A stretch of DNA of 8,714 nucleotides from an uncultured Bacilli bacterium (GCA_947628685.1 CANRAT010000054.1:1-8714), one strand, 5' to 3'. Positions 1-6,571 are shown, counted from the first letter of the stretch. Program-made: numbers and translations. The notes: a model not told the origin generated them from the sequence alone.

Positions 1-186
1 ATACTTTTATTCGCATATCAAAAATTAGATGTTTATCCAGTTGATACATGGGTTAAAAAGTTTATGGAAGAAGATTACAATATTGAAGGGGTAGAAAACA
101 TAAGAAAATTTACAGGCGATACATATAGTGATTATAGCGGTGTTGCCATACAATATATGTTTAACTATAAAAGAAATAAAAAGTGA
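1..186 (+). CDS. ogg: 8-oxoguanine DNA glycosylase (HhH-GPD family), C-terminal fragment
   Basis: The window starts inside this gene; 61 codons in frame 1 run to a TGA at 184-186. The fragment begins at the segment YQKLDVYPVDTWVKK, which matches the end of the helix-hairpin-helix/GPD domain of OGG1-type glycosylases. In that family the Asp of the P-V-D-x-W/H motif (here residue 15 of the fragment) is the catalytic aspartate that works with a lysine in the HhH; the lysine would lie outside the window. The tail, with G-V-A-I-Q-Y-M-F-N-Y-K-R, corresponds to the G-x-A-Q-Q-Y-L-F-Y-Y-A-R tail I know from clostridial Ogg proteins. These enzymes excise 8-oxoguanine in base excision repair. Assignment to Ogg rather than another HhH-GPD glycosylase rests on this tail and is fairly secure. 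Its stop codon directly abuts the gltX promoter. Confidence 0.8.
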   Translation: MLLFAYQKLDVYPVDTWVKKFMEEDYNIEGVENIRKFTGDTYSDYSGVAIQYMFNYKRNKK

Positions 187-215
187 TTTACAAAATATAT
201 AAATTTTGCTATAAT
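187..215 (+). promoter_or_regulatory. gltX promoter, extended -10
   Basis: TTTACA (187-192), a 17-bp spacer and a perfect TATAAT (210-215) preceded by TGC, giving an extended -10. It begins one base after the stop of the upstream glycosylase gene, so gltX has its own sigma-A type promoter. The leader is only about 15 nt and contains AAAGGTGA (224-231) five bases before the gltX ATG. There is no room for a T-box leader, which is often found upstream of aminoacyl-tRNA synthetase genes in Firmicutes. Confidence 0.8.
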
Positions 216-235
216 CATTTAGAAAAGGTGATTTT

Positions 236-1897
236 ATGACAAATAAAGATTTGGCAAATTTGATATTTCCAAACATAACAAAAACAATAGAAGATTATGA
301 AAAAGAGTATCCTAAAAGAGATTTACCTGAAGGTGCGATCGTATCAAGATTTGCGCCATCTCCAACAGGATTTATGCATCTAGGTGGGCTTTTTCAAGCA
401 TTAATAGATTATAATATAGCCAAAAATTCAAATGGAGTTTTTTACTTAAGAAATGAAGATACAGATAAGGCAAGAGAAGTAGAGGGTGCAGAAGAACTTA
501 TAATGCATGTATTGAATCATTATGGACTCACACCTGATGAATACGAATTTGATGGTAAAACTGTTGGTAATTACGGCCCTTATATTCAAAGCGAAAGAAA
601 AGAAATATATCATGCATTTATAAAACATTTAATAGAAATAGGACGTGCATATCCTTGCTTTTGCGATAAAGAAGAATTAGATTTAATGCGAGAAAATCAA
701 GAGACTATGAAAATTAGAACAGGTTATCACGGCAGATTTGCAAGATGTGCAAGATTATCAGTTGATGAAGCAATGGAAAAAATTAAAAATGGTGAAAAAT
801 ATGTAATAAGGTTTAGAAGTAATGGAAACTTTGATAATAAGTTTCTGTTTGATGATTTAAGACAAGGTAAACTTTATTTAAATGAAAATGATATAGATGA
901 AGTTATAATGAAAAGTGAAAATATGCTTCCAACTTATCACTTCGCACATGTGGTTGATGATCATTTGATGCATACAACTCATGTTGTAAGAGGAGAAGAG
1001 TGGCTATCTAGTGTGCCTAAACATATAGAAATGTTTGCTGCTTTTGGATTTGAAGCCCCAAAATATATACATACACCACTCATTATGAAAAAAGAAGGAG
1101 AATCTTTAAGGAAGATAAGTAAAAGAAAAGATCCTGAAGCAAGAATGAGTTATTATGAGGAGTTAGGTTATCCAAGCCTTGCAGTAATAGAGTCTTTAAT
1201 GACCATAATTAATTCTAATTATGAGGAGTGGCATAGAGATAATCCTGATAAAAAATTTACTGATTTTACATTTAGTGCAGATAAAATGTCAACAAGTGGT
1301 GCTTTATATGACCTTATGAAACTTGATGATATATCTAAAAATATTATATCTAAGATGACTAAAGATGAATTATATAAGGAATCTTTAAATTGGGCAAGTA
1401 CATATAGTGAGTCTTTAAAAAACATAATAGAAAAAGATCCTGAATATTATAAAAATATAATAAATATAGAAAGAGTTCAAGAAAAACCTAGAAAAGATAT
1501 TAGTAAATATTCAGATATAGAAAATTTAATATGGTATATGTATGATGATATATTTTACAGTAAAGAAAAAACTTATGAATGGAAAAATATAACTGATAAA
1601 GAAGAAATAAATAAAATACTTGATACTTATATTAATGAATATATAGATTTATCAAATAAAGATAATTGGTTTAATAATATCAAACTTATGTGTGAAAAAT
1701 TAGGCTATGCATCAAATATGAAAGAATATAAAAATAATCCTAGTGCTTTTAAAGGTAATGTTGCAGATATATCAAATGTTTTGAGAGTAGCTCTAACAAG
1801 TAAGTCAATGACACCAGATTTATATGAAATTATGGAATTATTTGGAATTGATAGAATTAAAAATAGACTTGATAAATTAAAAGAAGGAAATTCTTAA
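236..1897 (+). CDS. gltX: Glutamate--tRNA ligase (class I, GltX)
   Basis: This enzyme charges tRNA-Glu with glutamate in the cytoplasm. The 553-aa protein has the class Ib signature: FAPSPTGFMHLGG (residues 39-51, HIGH motif with His48), the NEDTDKAREVEG segment (73-84), VVDDHLMHTTHVVRGEEWLSS (239-259), and KISKRKDPEA (293-302, KMSKS motif). C141-x-C143 with Tyr164 and Cys171 form a plausible zinc site. It is longer than the ~480-aa Bacillus type and matches the ~550-aa clostridial form, including the N-terminal LANLIFPNI lead-in before the Rossmann fold. The C-terminal ~230 residues are helical, as expected for the anticodon-binding half, and less conserved. The start is fixed by AAAGGTGA five bases upstream. 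In lineages without GlnRS this enzyme also mischarges tRNA-Gln for GatCAB; which applies here cannot be told. The stop overlaps that of the convergent downstream gene. Confidence 0.96.
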   Translation: MTNKDLANLIFPNITKTIEDYEKEYPKRDLPEGAIVSRFAPSPTGFMHLGGLFQALIDYNIAKNSNGVFYLRNEDTDKAREVEGAEELIMHVLNHYGLTPDEYEFDGKTVGNYGPYIQSERKEIYHAFIKHLIEIGRAYPCFCDKEELDLMRENQETMKIRTGYHGRFARCARLSVDEAMEKIKNGEKYVIRFRSNGNFDNKFLFDDLRQGKLYLNENDIDEVIMKSENMLPTYHFAHVVDDHLMHTTHVVRGEEWLSSVPKHIEMFAAFGFEAPKYIHTPLIMKKEGESLRKISKRKDPEARMSYYEELGYPSLAVIESLMTIINSNYEEWHRDNPDKKFTDFTFSADKMSTSGALYDLMKLDDISKNIISKMTKDELYKESLNWASTYSESLKNIIEKDPEYYKNIINIERVQEKPRKDISKYSDIENLIWYMYDDIFYSKEKTYEWKNITDKEEINKILDTYINEYIDLSNKDNWFNNIKLMCEKLGYASNMKEYKNNPSAFKGNVADISNVLRVALTSKSMTPDLYEIMELFGIDRIKNRLDKLKEGNS

Positions 1898-1909
1898 TTC
1901 CTTCTTTTT
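1879..1909. terminator. Bidirectional intrinsic terminator between gltX and the convergent gene
   Basis: AAAAGAAGGAA (1879-1889) pairs perfectly with TTCCTTCTTTT (1898-1908) across an 8-nt loop that contains both overlapping stop codons. The stem has T-rich ends on either strand, so it can terminate both converging transcripts. Only four G-C pairs are present, so strength is uncertain. Confidence 0.6.
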
Positions 1910-2394
1910 CTATATTCATATTGCAATGAATCAAACATAAATATTAAAAATTTATGTAATGTAGTATCGTTAATCGATTCTAGTATTTTTCTATTTTCAT
2001 CTCTTTGTTCTTTAATAAAAGATGCGTGATATGCAAAGAAAAGCGTTAAAACTGTGATTAGAAAGTCATCGCATTTTTCTAATTTTTTAAATATGTCATT
2101 TAATTCTTTAGTTTCAATAAAAGATAATGCTTCAAGTTCATTTTCATCTAAAAACTCATCTTTTATTTTTTCAGTTTTAGCAAATTCATATGTATCATTT
2201 AATATTATTAGATTTAAAATATTTTTATATCTACTAGATAAAATATCTTTATAAAGTTTAATATATACTTCATCCTCAAAAGAAATATTATCACCTAATA
2301 TATCCACATCATGTTCATATTTCTTTGTTAGTTCATCTTTATAATCAACTAATTCATTTCTTAAATCTTCAGTGAATACTTCAATATTATCCAT
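1894..2394 (-). CDS. Hypothetical protein, 166 aa, acidic and helical
   Basis: I do not recognise this family. The 166-aa protein is rich in Asp, Glu, Lys, Ile and Leu, looks mostly alpha-helical, has no signal peptide, and ends in the basic tail EYRKRRN. A moderately hydrophobic stretch (FLITVLTLFFAYHASFI, around residues 110-126) contains a His and is followed by charged residues, so it is more likely a buried helix than a membrane span. The start is supported by GGGA four bases upstream and a very good promoter 20-50 bp away, which makes a real gene likely despite the unfamiliar sequence. It converges on gltX, with stop codons overlapping, and is divergent from the tRNA-Gln/glycosyltransferase unit. 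No functional link is visible. Confidence 0.8.
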   Translation of the reverse strand: MDNIEVFTEDLRNELVDYKDELTKKYEHDVDILGDNISFEDEVYIKLYKDILSSRYKNILNLIILNDTYEFAKTEKIKDEFLDENELEALSFIETKELNDIFKKLEKCDDFLITVLTLFFAYHASFIKEQRDENRKILESINDTTLHKFLIFMFDSLQYEYRKRRN

Positions 2395-2415
2395 AATATC
2401 CCGTCCATATTTGAT

Positions 2416-2444
2416 ATTAAAACATAAAAATATATAATTGTCAA
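2416..2444 (-). promoter_or_regulatory. Promoter of the 166-aa gene, consensus -35 and extended -10
   Basis: On the minus strand TTGACA (2444-2439), a 17-bp spacer ending in TGT, and TTTAAT (2421-2416). Predicted start is near 2409, about 15 nt before the ATG at 2394. Confidence 0.75.
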
Positions 2445-2468
2445 ATTACATTAATGATTAAAAAAGTA

Positions 2469-2497
2469 TTGAATTATTTACTTATAAATAGTATAAT
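2469..2497 (+). promoter_or_regulatory. Promoter of tRNA-Gln and the glycosyltransferase
   Basis: TTGAAT (2469-2474), a 17-bp spacer and a perfect TATAAT (2492-2497). Predicted start is around 2504, some 8 nt before the tRNA. It is divergent from the promoter at 2416-2444. Confidence 0.75.
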
Positions 2498-2511
2498 TTA
2501 ATTATTGATAT

Positions 2512-2586
2512 TGCCCCATAGCCAAGCGGTAAGGCAGTGGACTCTGACTCCACCATGCGTAAGTTCGAATCTTACTGGGGTAACCA
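2512..2586 (+). tRNA. tRNA-Gln (anticodon CTG)
   Basis: All four arms fold. The acceptor TGCCCCA pairs with TGGGGTA, with the weak first pair usual for tRNA-Gln. The anticodon stem GTGGA/TCCAC carries loop CTCTGAC with anticodon CTG at 2544-2546. The T-arm is GTAAG-TTCGAAT-CTTAC, and CCA is encoded at 2584-2586. It reads CAG, which is the less used Gln codon in the genes here, so a TTG isoacceptor probably exists elsewhere. The glycosyltransferase follows 38 bp downstream with no convincing terminator between them. Confidence 0.95.
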
Positions 2587-2624
2587 AGTTTATTTAGGTT
2601 TTACCTTTTATATAGAGGGATTTC

Positions 2625-3818
2625 ATGCATAATTCAAATAAGAATAAAAAAATAACTATAGGACTATTTAATGATGCTTTTTATCCTACGATGGATGGAG
2701 TTGTAATGGTAGTTGATAATTATGCAAGAATATTGTCAAAATATGCTGATGTTGTTGTATTTGCTCCATCATATAATATTGAATTTGATGACCCTAAATT
2801 ACCTTATAAAGTAGTTAGATGTTCATCAATAAAAGTGCCATTTCTTGATTATTCGCTTTCACTTCCTATATTTGATAAAAAGTTCAAATCAAAGTTAGAC
2901 AAATATAATTTGGATATAGTTCATATACATTCACCATTTACAATAGGACTTCAAGGTATAAAGTATGCTAAAAAACATAATATTCCTTGTGTTGCAACAA
3001 TGCACAGCCAGTTTAAACAAGATTTTAAAAGGGCAGTTAAATCGGAGTTTATATCTACAAAACTTAATAATGTATTAATAAAAATATTTAATAAATGTGA
3101 TTATTGTTGGGCAGTAAATAGGGGTGTTGCCACTTTATTTTACGAAGATTATAAATATAAAAAATTACCACTTGTAATGGATAATGCAACTGAAATGCTT
3201 CCTGTTTCTAATGAGGCAAAAGCACACAAATATATAAATAGCAAATATAATATAAAGCCAAATGAAAAAGTATTTCTTTTTGTAGGACGTATAAATATTT
3301 TAAAAAATATATTATTTATTGTTGATGCTTTAAAACTTTTAAAGGAAAAGCGACCAAATTTTAATTTTAAGATGCTATTTGTTGGTGATGGACAAGATTA
3401 CAATAAATTAAAAAATTACATAGTTAAATGTGGTATGGAAGATAAGATAATTATGTGTGGTAAAATAACAGATAGAAGTGAGTTAGTATATTATTATTCT
3501 AGAGCAGATTTATTTTTGTTTCCATCTTTATATGATGCATCATCAATTGTACAAATAGAATCTGCAAGTCAAAAAACTCCAACACTATTTATACAAGGCT
3601 CTGTAACTTCAAGTACAGTAACTGATAATGTAAATGGATTTTTATCTTCTAATTCTATAGATTCATATTCAAATAGAATAATAGATATATTTAACAATAA
3701 AGAATTGTATAATAAAGTATGTTTAAATGCTTTTAAAGATTTATACAAGACTTTGGATGATGTAGTTAATAACGCATATAATTTATATCTCAAATATATT
3801 AATTACAATAAAGATTAA
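2625..3818 (+). CDS. GT4-family glycosyltransferase
   Basis: A 397-aa cytosolic or peripheral glycosyltransferase with two Rossmann-like halves. The N-terminal acceptor half has FNDAFYPTMDGV (residues 15-26) and VHIHSPFTIG (99-108). The C-terminal nucleotide-sugar half has FVGRINILKN (219-228), FVGDG (252-256) and LFPSLYDASSIVQIE (298-312). The GT4 E-x7-E motif appears as D304-x7-E312, a substitution I associate with a clostridial subgroup rather than inactivation. Relatives include lipid alpha-glucosyltransferases and mannosyltransferases of the cell envelope, such as diacylglycerol glucosyltransferase. The sequence does not settle donor or acceptor. The start is set by GAGGG (2615-2619) five bases before the ATG. 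It is probably co-transcribed with tRNA-Gln. Its stop lies in a short hairpin just before tRNA-Thr. Confidence 0.9.
   Translation: MHNSNKNKKITIGLFNDAFYPTMDGVVMVVDNYARILSKYADVVVFAPSYNIEFDDPKLPYKVVRCSSIKVPFLDYSLSLPIFDKKFKSKLDKYNLDIVHIHSPFTIGLQGIKYAKKHNIPCVATMHSQFKQDFKRAVKSEFISTKLNNVLIKIFNKCDYCWAVNRGVATLFYEDYKYKKLPLVMDNATEMLPVSNEAKAHKYINSKYNIKPNEKVFLFVGRINILKNILFIVDALKLLKEKRPNFNFKMLFVGDGQDYNKLKNYIVKCGMEDKIIMCGKITDRSELVYYYSRADLFLFPSLYDASSIVQIESASQKTPTLFIQGSVTSSTVTDNVNGFLSSNSIDSYSNRIIDIFNNKELYNKVCLNAFKDLYKTLDDVVNNAYNLYLKYINYNKD
3753..3782 (+). promoter_or_regulatory. Possible internal promoter for tRNA-Thr/tRNA-Leu
   Basis: Inside the glycosyltransferase 3' end: TTGGAT (3753-3758), an 18-bp spacer and TATAAT (3777-3782). 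The start would be about 45 nt before tRNA-Thr. In DNA this AT-rich, such a match is only suggestive. Confidence 0.3.
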
Positions 3819-3831
3819 CAAAATTAATCTT
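3811..3831 (+). other. Hairpin over the glycosyltransferase stop codon
   Basis: AAGATTAA (3811-3818) pairs with TTAATCTT (3824-3831) around the loop CAAAA. The stem contains the TAA stop and ends three bases before tRNA-Thr. No T-tract follows, so an mRNA 3'-end or processing hairpin is more likely than a terminator. Confidence 0.45.
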
Positions 3832-3834
3832 CAT

Positions 3835-3910
3835 GCTGAAATAGCTCAGTTGGTAGAGCAGCTCCCTCGTAAAGAGCAGGTCGTAGGTTCAAGTCCTATT
3901 TTCAGCACCA
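3835..3910 (+). tRNA. tRNA-Thr (anticodon CGT)
   Basis: The acceptor GCTGAAA pairs with TTTCAGC, the D-arm is GCTC-AGTTGGTA-GAGC, and the T-arm is GTAGG-TTCAAGT-CCTAT. CCA is encoded at 3908-3910. The anticodon loop CTCGTAA gives CGT at 3868-3870, reading ACG. The anticodon stem GCTCC/AGAGC has a C-A mismatch next to the loop (C3865 with A3873, tRNA positions 31-39), which is unusual. Six bases separate it from tRNA-Leu, so the two are surely one transcript. Confidence 0.93.
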
Positions 3911-3916
3911 TTAATT

Positions 3917-4002
3917 GCAAGAATGGCGGAATTGGTAGACGCGCTACTTTGAGGGGGTAGTGGCTATTAGTCGTGGGAGTTCGAGTCTCCTTTCTTGCAC
4001 CA
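3917..4002 (+). tRNA. tRNA-Leu (anticodon GAG)
   Basis: An 86-nt class II tRNA with acceptor GCAAGAA/TTCTTGC and the leucine-type GGCGGAATTGGTAGACGCGC D-arm region. The anticodon stem CTACT/GGTAG (one T-G pair) carries loop TTGAGGG with GAG at 3951-3953. The long variable arm is GGCT-ATT-AGTC, the T-arm loop is TTCGAGT, and CCA is encoded at 4000-4002. It reads CTC and CTT. No classic terminator follows directly; the next hairpin with a T-tract is at 4045-4066. Confidence 0.95.
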
Positions 4003-4047
4003 TATGAATATCAAACTTGGAAATCCGAGTAAAAGATAAAAAACGAC

Positions 4048-4076
4048 TTGTAAAAAAGTCATTTTTATGTTATTAT
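4048..4076 (+). promoter_or_regulatory. Promoter of small RNA copy 1
   Basis: TTGTAA (4048-4053), a 17-bp spacer ending in TGT, and TATTAT (4071-4076). The palindrome GACTT-GTAAAA-AAGTC (4045-4060) overlaps the -35 and could be an operator or an upstream terminator. The whole block is identical in copy 2. Confidence 0.75.
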
Positions 4077-4082
4077 GTATTT

Positions 4083-4191
4083 GTGCATGATACTTGCATA
4101 AAATAAAAAAGGAACATTCAATATCGCATGTTGAGTGTTGCCATATAATGTGCATCACCTAAATCATTGCTGAGTTAGGTGATTTTCTTTT
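4083..4191 (+). ncRNA. Candidate structured small RNA, copy 1 (~109 nt)
   Basis: The RNA is predicted to start near G4083 from the promoter spacing and to end in the T-tract at 4183-4191. It has a short 5' hairpin (GTGCA/TGCAT), an A-rich single-stranded stretch, and a central hairpin. In the central hairpin GGAACATTCAATA (4111-4123) pairs with TGTTGAGTGTT, bulged G4140 and CC4141-4142, around the 5-nt loop TCGCA. An 11-nt linker and a terminator hairpin follow. The central stem uses two G-U wobbles on this strand that would be C-A mismatches on the other, which argues that the plus strand is the functional RNA. No ORF with a ribosome site lies within it. I do not recognise the family; 6S RNA, T-box and common riboswitch motifs were considered and do not fit. 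Confidence 0.72.
4155..4191 (+). terminator. Intrinsic terminator of small RNA copy 1
   Basis: TCACCTAA (4155-4162) pairs with TTAGGTGA (4175-4182), and inner TCA/TGA pairs extend the stem. It is followed by TTTTCTTTT (4183-4191). Confidence 0.85.
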
Positions 4192-4202
4192 ATCATAGGT
4201 TA

Positions 4203-4277
4203 CTAAATTCTAAAGTAAAAAGTATGGCTATGAGTAATTAGAATAAAAGATAATATTAAAAAAATTTTTTTATGCAT
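4203..4277 (-). pseudogene. Small peptide ORF opposite small RNA copy 1, probably decayed
   Basis: A 24-codon minus-strand ORF starting M-H-K-K-I-FLILS-F-I-L-I, which aligns without gaps to the first ~14 residues of the 27-aa peptide at 6813-6896. The second half (THSHTFYFRI) loses the hydrophobic character. It sits in the same convergent position: after the stop, the minus strand reads ATAAAAGAAAATCACC, as it does at copy 2. Unlike copy 2 there is no good ribosome site before the ATG and I see no convincing promoter. This supports a decayed or diverged paralog rather than an active gene. The similarity in AT-rich DNA is short, but position and sequence agree. Confidence 0.5.
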
Positions 4278-4377
4278 ATCATTAATCTTTTTTCACTAAT
4301 AATATTTTTTCATTTATCGATTGAAATACACTTCACTTGTTCGGTGAAAAAAGATATATGTATTTTTGTAAAAATCG

Positions 4378-4386
4378 TGATATAAT
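4378..4386 (+). promoter_or_regulatory. Extended -10 promoter of the membrane protein gene
   Basis: TGA followed by a perfect TATAAT (4381-4386), with no good -35 at 17 bp. The start would be near 4393, about 20 nt before the ATG. A GAGAGAG run (4398-4404) is the only ribosome-site candidate and is weak. Confidence 0.6.
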
Positions 4387-4413
4387 AGTATTAAGTAGAG
4401 AGAGTGTTGTTGT

Positions 4414-5736
4414 ATGGAAGAAAAAAAAGAAGTTAAAAATTCGCAGCCAAAGAAAAATGTCAAGGGAAAAATAATTATTATTTCATCAATCGTTTTAGCA
4501 ACTTTAGTTTGTACTTTGCTAGTTTATTTCTTTATTATAAGAGATAAATCTAGTGATACTTATAAGATAGCAAAGCAAATTTCTAAATCTTTTGAAAATG
4601 TTACTTTAGTTAAAGAAGATGCAGATAAAGAAGATGAGTATTCTTATATTGAATCCGTACTTGGTTATATTGATGAAGTAGGATCTGTTGAAGGTGAAAA
4701 TGTTGCATTTGCAGTTTCAAAATACAATTCAAGCGACGAGGCAAGTCAAAAAGCAAAGTATTTTGAAAATATGTACACAATGCTACACGAAAAGATAGAC
4801 GGTACATTACTTGAAGAAGTAGATGATGTAAAAGAAATATTTGATAACGAAAAGAATCTTATATTTACAAGTGGAATATATTTGATAAGTATAAATAAAT
4901 ATTATGAAAATAGATATGATGAACTTAAACCAAAAATAATTGATATATTAAGAAAATACAATGTAAATGATGCAAAAGAATCAAATATAGATGAAGTTAG
5001 TTCATATTGGCAAGGTAAAATTGATGAATTAGGAAATCAACTTGATGATTTGCATACTCAAATGGTAGATAAATTTAAAGAACTTATAGTTGAATATATT
5101 TCTGAAATGGAAAGTTGCAAAGGAAAAGATTGTGAAGAATATTTAGATGGTTTAGCACCATATAAAAAATATACTGAAGTTGAAGACCAGTTATTATTGG
5201 TGCAAAATAAATATGATGAGATAATAAATAAGAAAAAAGAGATTGCTAATAATATTAGTTCTACAATAGCAGAAGTTGAAAAATCATTAAATGAAACTGA
5301 TTATGAAGATGTAAAGAAACAAATTAAGGAATTAAATGATGACTTTTATAACGATTATAAAACTACTTGGGGAAATCGTTTAAATGCTATTGATGAAAAT
5401 GTATATAAAAAATCTTGTAAGTCTTATGGCTATAAAGATGTCTTAAGAAATCCTGAGGATTATAAAGACAAAAAGACATATTGGTTTGGTGTGGTTCAAC
5501 AAAAAGTTAGTTCTAGCCAATATAGAGTTGGGGTAGATTGTGAAAAATATAATTATATCTCTGGATACTTTTGTAAAAACACAATATATGTTTATTACTA
5601 TGGAAGTACAAGCATTATAGAAGATGATGTCTTAAAAATGTGGGGAACTATGGACGGCACAGTTACATATACTGCTGTCCTAGGCAATAGCATTACAATT
5701 CCATCATTTAATGCAAAGTATATTACAATTCAATAG
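4414..5736 (+). CDS. Single-pass membrane protein with coiled extracellular region and C-terminal beta domain
   Basis: A 440-aa protein of unrecognised specific family. A Lys-rich cytoplasmic tail (residues 1-19) is followed by one membrane span (about 20-42), then an extracellular part. Residues ~48-185 form a mixed domain, ~190-330 are strongly helical and probably coiled coil, and ~340-440 form a beta-rich domain starting YKDVLRNPEDYKDKKTYWFG. The last domain has the pattern R-N/P-x-x-Y-K-x-K, V-Y-Y, DD-V-x-x-W-G and G-x-x-TIP, which I have seen at the C-terminus of assorted Firmicutes membrane and secreted proteins, probably OB- or SH3-like. Cys235/240 and Cys376/387 are outside the membrane and could form disulfides. 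The lipoprotein gene follows 31 bp downstream, so the two probably form an operon at the cell surface. Both sit between the two direct repeats. Confidence 0.85.
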   Translation: MEEKKEVKNSQPKKNVKGKIIIISSIVLATLVCTLLVYFFIIRDKSSDTYKIAKQISKSFENVTLVKEDADKEDEYSYIESVLGYIDEVGSVEGENVAFAVSKYNSSDEASQKAKYFENMYTMLHEKIDGTLLEEVDDVKEIFDNEKNLIFTSGIYLISINKYYENRYDELKPKIIDILRKYNVNDAKESNIDEVSSYWQGKIDELGNQLDDLHTQMVDKFKELIVEYISEMESCKGKDCEEYLDGLAPYKKYTEVEDQLLLVQNKYDEIINKKKEIANNISSTIAEVEKSLNETDYEDVKKQIKELNDDFYNDYKTTWGNRLNAIDENVYKKSCKSYGYKDVLRNPEDYKDKKTYWFGVVQQKVSSSQYRVGVDCEKYNYISGYFCKNTIYVYYYGSTSIIEDDVLKMWGTMDGTVTYTAVLGNSITIPSFNAKYITIQ

Positions 5737-5767
5737 CAATGATATAAGACATTTAGGAGATTTGATT

Positions 5768-6571
5768 ATGAAAAAAAGCATTAAGATTTTATTTATAATT
5801 CCTATAATGGTATTATGTTTGTGTGGGTGCTCAAAAGGTTGGAAAAAAAGTGTGCAAATATCTTCTTTAAAGTATGAAGATAATTATATCAAAGGTAGAA
5901 TGAAAAATTTGACTGATAAGGCTTATGATTTAACTATAACTTTTAAAGTTAAAAGTGGCTCTTTAATTGAAAAAAAGTATTGTTATGAATTATTGAAACC
6001 AAAAGATACCATAGACTTAGAATGCATTGTCTATGACATAGATGATACTTATAAAATAGAAATTGAAGATGTAGAGTTTAATGAAATAGAGATACCAAAA
6101 TTAACAACTGGTAAAATTGATGTAGAAACATTGAAATATCACTTTGCAGACATATATAAAGAACATACATTGAATTTTACTTCATTTACTATTGATATAA
6201 ATGACAAGAATTATCCTTACATTGATGAAATTGAATATAAAAATGATGAAATTGAAATAAATGGTAAAATAACTAAAGGAACAAATAGTTTATATTACTA
6301 TGAAACGTTTGATACAAAAAAAGATCAATTAAAGTATTTAAATGTATTTGTATATAGTAAAGATGAAGATTTTATTAATGCAATTATAACTAAATTATCA
6401 TTGATGAGGTCAATATTTACTTCGTCAAATGATGTCTTTTCTATCATGCAAGTATTACAAAGAAAAGACATTGATTATGGTTATTGTATTAAGGTTGGTA
6501 ATTGGTGTATAGGTACTGATTACTCTAGTAGCGATGATTCATTTATAAGTTTCTCATTTAATAGACGATAA
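5768..6571 (+). CDS. Lipoprotein, 267 aa, possible FxLYD-like domain
   Basis: The start is taken at 5768, giving MKKSIKILFIIPIMVLCLCGC, a type II signal peptide with lipobox L-C-G-C and lipidated Cys21. AGGAG (5756-5760) is well spaced. An in-frame ATG at 5711 lies inside the previous gene, has no ribosome site and would bury the signal, so it is rejected. Residues ~30-100 (SLKYEDNYIKGRMKNLTDKA and following) look like the small beta domain called FxLYD, in which a secreted or lipid-anchored protein carries a G-x-x-x-N-x-T turn. The remainder is beta-rich with no motif I know. It should sit on the outer face of the cytoplasmic membrane, beside the product of the upstream gene, with which it shares a transcript. 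The closing hairpin is at 6659-6685. Confidence 0.85.
   Translation: MKKSIKILFIIPIMVLCLCGCSKGWKKSVQISSLKYEDNYIKGRMKNLTDKAYDLTITFKVKSGSLIEKKYCYELLKPKDTIDLECIVYDIDDTYKIEIEDVEFNEIEIPKLTTGKIDVETLKYHFADIYKEHTLNFTSFTIDINDKNYPYIDEIEYKNDEIEINGKITKGTNSLYYYETFDTKKDQLKYLNVFVYSKDEDFINAIITKLSLMRSIFTSSNDVFSIMQVLQRKDIDYGYCIKVGNWCIGTDYSSSDDSFISFSFNRR

Larger units (their letters stand above)
4045..4193 (+). repeat. Direct repeat, copy 1 of the small-RNA element
   Basis: 149 bp that align with 6664-6816 in the same orientation. Identical blocks are 4045-4082 (38/38), 4094-4124 (31/31), 4129-4143 (15/15), 4155-4162 (8/8) and 4175-4193 (19/19). They are separated by unrelated variable blocks at 4083-4093, 4125-4128, 4144-4154 and 4163-4174. 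Conserved blocks are the promoter, hairpin arms and terminator arms; variable blocks are the RNA 5' segment, loop, linker and upper terminator stem. Such mosaic conservation is what a structured RNA gene would show. Confidence 0.92.

Noticed and set aside
187..235. T-box or other leader before gltX
   Set aside because: The promoter leaves a leader of only about 15 nt.
2596..2606. AGGT-TTT-ACCT hairpin with TTTT after tRNA-Gln
   Set aside because: A 4-bp stem is too weak to call a terminator; at most a processing signal.
3967..4158. Minus-strand 63-codon ORF
   Set aside because: It runs antisense through tRNA-Leu and most of the small-RNA element, with no ribosome site or recognisable product.
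4083..4191. Small RNA copy 1 as a riboswitch for the downstream membrane protein gene
   Set aside because: It has its own terminator ~220 bp before the gene, a separate promoter follows at 4378, and copy 2 has no plus-strand gene downstream.
5711..5767. Longer N-terminus for the lipoprotein
   Set aside because: The ATG at 5711 is inside the preceding gene without a ribosome site and would bury the signal peptide; AGGAG at 5756-5760 points to the 5768 start.
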